64,000 nt of DNA from VXNF01 sp964291305 (GTDB lineage Bacteria > Actinomycetota > Acidimicrobiia > Acidimicrobiales > CATQHL01). Below, piece by piece: positions 63,456-64,000 of the stretch. The DNA lies in NCBI GenBank assembly GCA_964291305.2, contig OZ219784.1, positions 153,168-217,167 on the forward strand, written 5' to 3'. A model generated the notes under the pieces. It had not been told where the DNA came from and searched no databases. It worked only from the letters and a program-made list of their open reading frames with translations. Position numbers and translations under genes: made by a program. Position 1 is the first letter of the stretch, and each line of letters begins with the position of its first letter.

Positions 63456-63836
63456 TCAGACTCCCCAGATTCGGAAAACTGTCAACATCACCAGGTAGAC
63501 GCCCAGCGCCAGCGCGACGCCCGCCACGAAGATGCGCCTGAGCAGCACCGAATCAAACTTCAAGTGCATAAACCAGGCCACCACGTAGATGAACTTCAGC
63601 ACCATCAGCACGATCAGGACCGCATACAGCGCCGCTTCCCCCAGATTGTGAACCGACTCGAAGTAGGTAAAGACTTCTAGCGCGGTGAGCACCCCGAGGA
63701 TCAGGGCGATCTTTACGTATTGCCGGTCTGAAGGGTGCTCGTGGCTCTCACCGGGGCCTTCGTCGTGGTCGTCGGTGGCGGGGGGAGTTGCGGGCGCCTC
63801 AAAGATCTCTGCTGATGCCGGCTGTGATTGACTCAT
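63456..63836 (-). CDS. ctaF: Cytochrome c oxidase subunit IV (caa3-type)
   Basis: 126 residues with three helices: VKIALILGVLTALEVFTYF, AALYAVLIVLMVLKFIYVVAWFMHLKFD and IFVAGVALALGVYLVMLTV. The VAWFMHLKFD block is characteristic of COX4_pro proteins. ATG at 63836 gives a short soluble N-terminus; an earlier start would overlap ctaE. Confidence 0.93.
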   Translation of the reverse strand: MSQSQPASAEIFEAPATPPATDDHDEGPGESHEHPSDRQYVKIALILGVLTALEVFTYFESVHNLGEAALYAVLIVLMVLKFIYVVAWFMHLKFDSVLLRRIFVAGVALALGVYLVMLTVFRIWGV

Positions 63837-63850
63837 AAGCGGCGCCCTCT

Positions 63851-64000
63851 CTACTGCGGGAATAGGTAGATGATCGTGAAAATGAGGATCCACACGATGT
63901 CTACGAAGTGCCAGTACAGACCGATGAGTTCGACGGTCTCGGCGTTGCGGGAACTCAACCGGCCACGCAGGTTGGAAACCAGCGCCGACATCAACATCAC
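63851..64000 (-). CDS. ctaE: Cytochrome c oxidase subunit III (partial, C-terminus)
   Basis: Only the last 49 residues are inside the window. They read NAETVELIGLYWHFVDIVWI and end FTIIYLFPQ, the conserved end of subunit III with the final helix and the heme-copper oxidase III signature. The 5' end lies beyond the window. It continues the oxidase cluster with ctaF and ctaG. Confidence 0.95.
   Translation of the reverse strand: MMLMSALVSNLRGRLSSRNAETVELIGLYWHFVDIVWILIFTIIYLFPQ

Overview
The window looks like a chromosome segment of a high-GC actinomycete. I infer class Acidimicrobiia or a close relative, from four things: the split cytochrome b with a c-type cytochrome and a [4Fe-4S] protein in the same operon, the fused NuoE-NuoF, the actinobacterial rex-hemACDBL order, and the BldC-like, CtaF/CtaG and MshA-like genes. 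No taxonomic search was possible.

Region by region. (1) 1-21876, minus strand: one very long respiratory gene train. It starts with a membrane protein, a two-cluster ferredoxin, split cytochrome b, a Rieske protein, a two-heme cytochrome c and an unrecognised membrane protein. It continues into nuoA-B-C-D-EF-G-H-I-J-K-L-M-N and ends in a partial GPP34 gene. A near-consensus Rex operator lies in the divergent gap (21959-21976), and rex itself is in the window. (2) 22089-24157, plus strand: a cytochrome c and a geranylgeranyl-reductase-type flavoprotein. (3) 24158-27629: an accessory patch with two single-chain nucleotidyltransferase-HEPN genes, a relic of another paralog, a broken IS1595-type transposase and short repeats. 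(4) 27630-34052: photolyase, antiporter, catalase-peroxidase, an ImmA/IrrE-type peptidase and a DUF4411 stub. (5) 34039-46289: two small unknown proteins, the heme operon with rex, an S-adenosylmethionine hydrolase-type gene with a 29-residue membrane ORF, a BldC-like regulator, proC, a YbjN protein, a MoaD-glycosyltransferase fusion, a phosphatase and tRNA-Lys.

(6) 46348-54444: a frameshifted lipoprotein gene and an anti-sigma-like gene, then a 6.2 kb island between two copies of the last 158 bp of dut. The island carries four overlapping minus-strand genes: a PP-loop (PAPS-reductase/DndC-like) enzyme, a GHKL ATPase interrupted at a run of 12 G, and two unrecognised proteins. This is the best candidate for an undescribed system, and I suspect defence or nucleic-acid modification. 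(7) 54646-60383: orn, an MBL hydrolase, a TlpA-like lipoprotein and ccdA, followed by a third nucleotidyltransferase-HEPN gene between two copies of the ccdA 3' end, then a DUF433-type gene. (8) 60448-64000, minus strand: methyltransferase, serS, ctaG, ctaF and the end of ctaE.

Together the core genes make a NADH-to-oxygen chain (complex I, bc complex, caa3-type oxidase assembly) with heme supply and a redox sensor. The accessory genes sit in two islands that share one architecture: a cassette next to an intact gene 3' end, with a displaced copy of that 3' end on the far side. Three genes appear to begin with CTG just behind good ribosome-binding sites.
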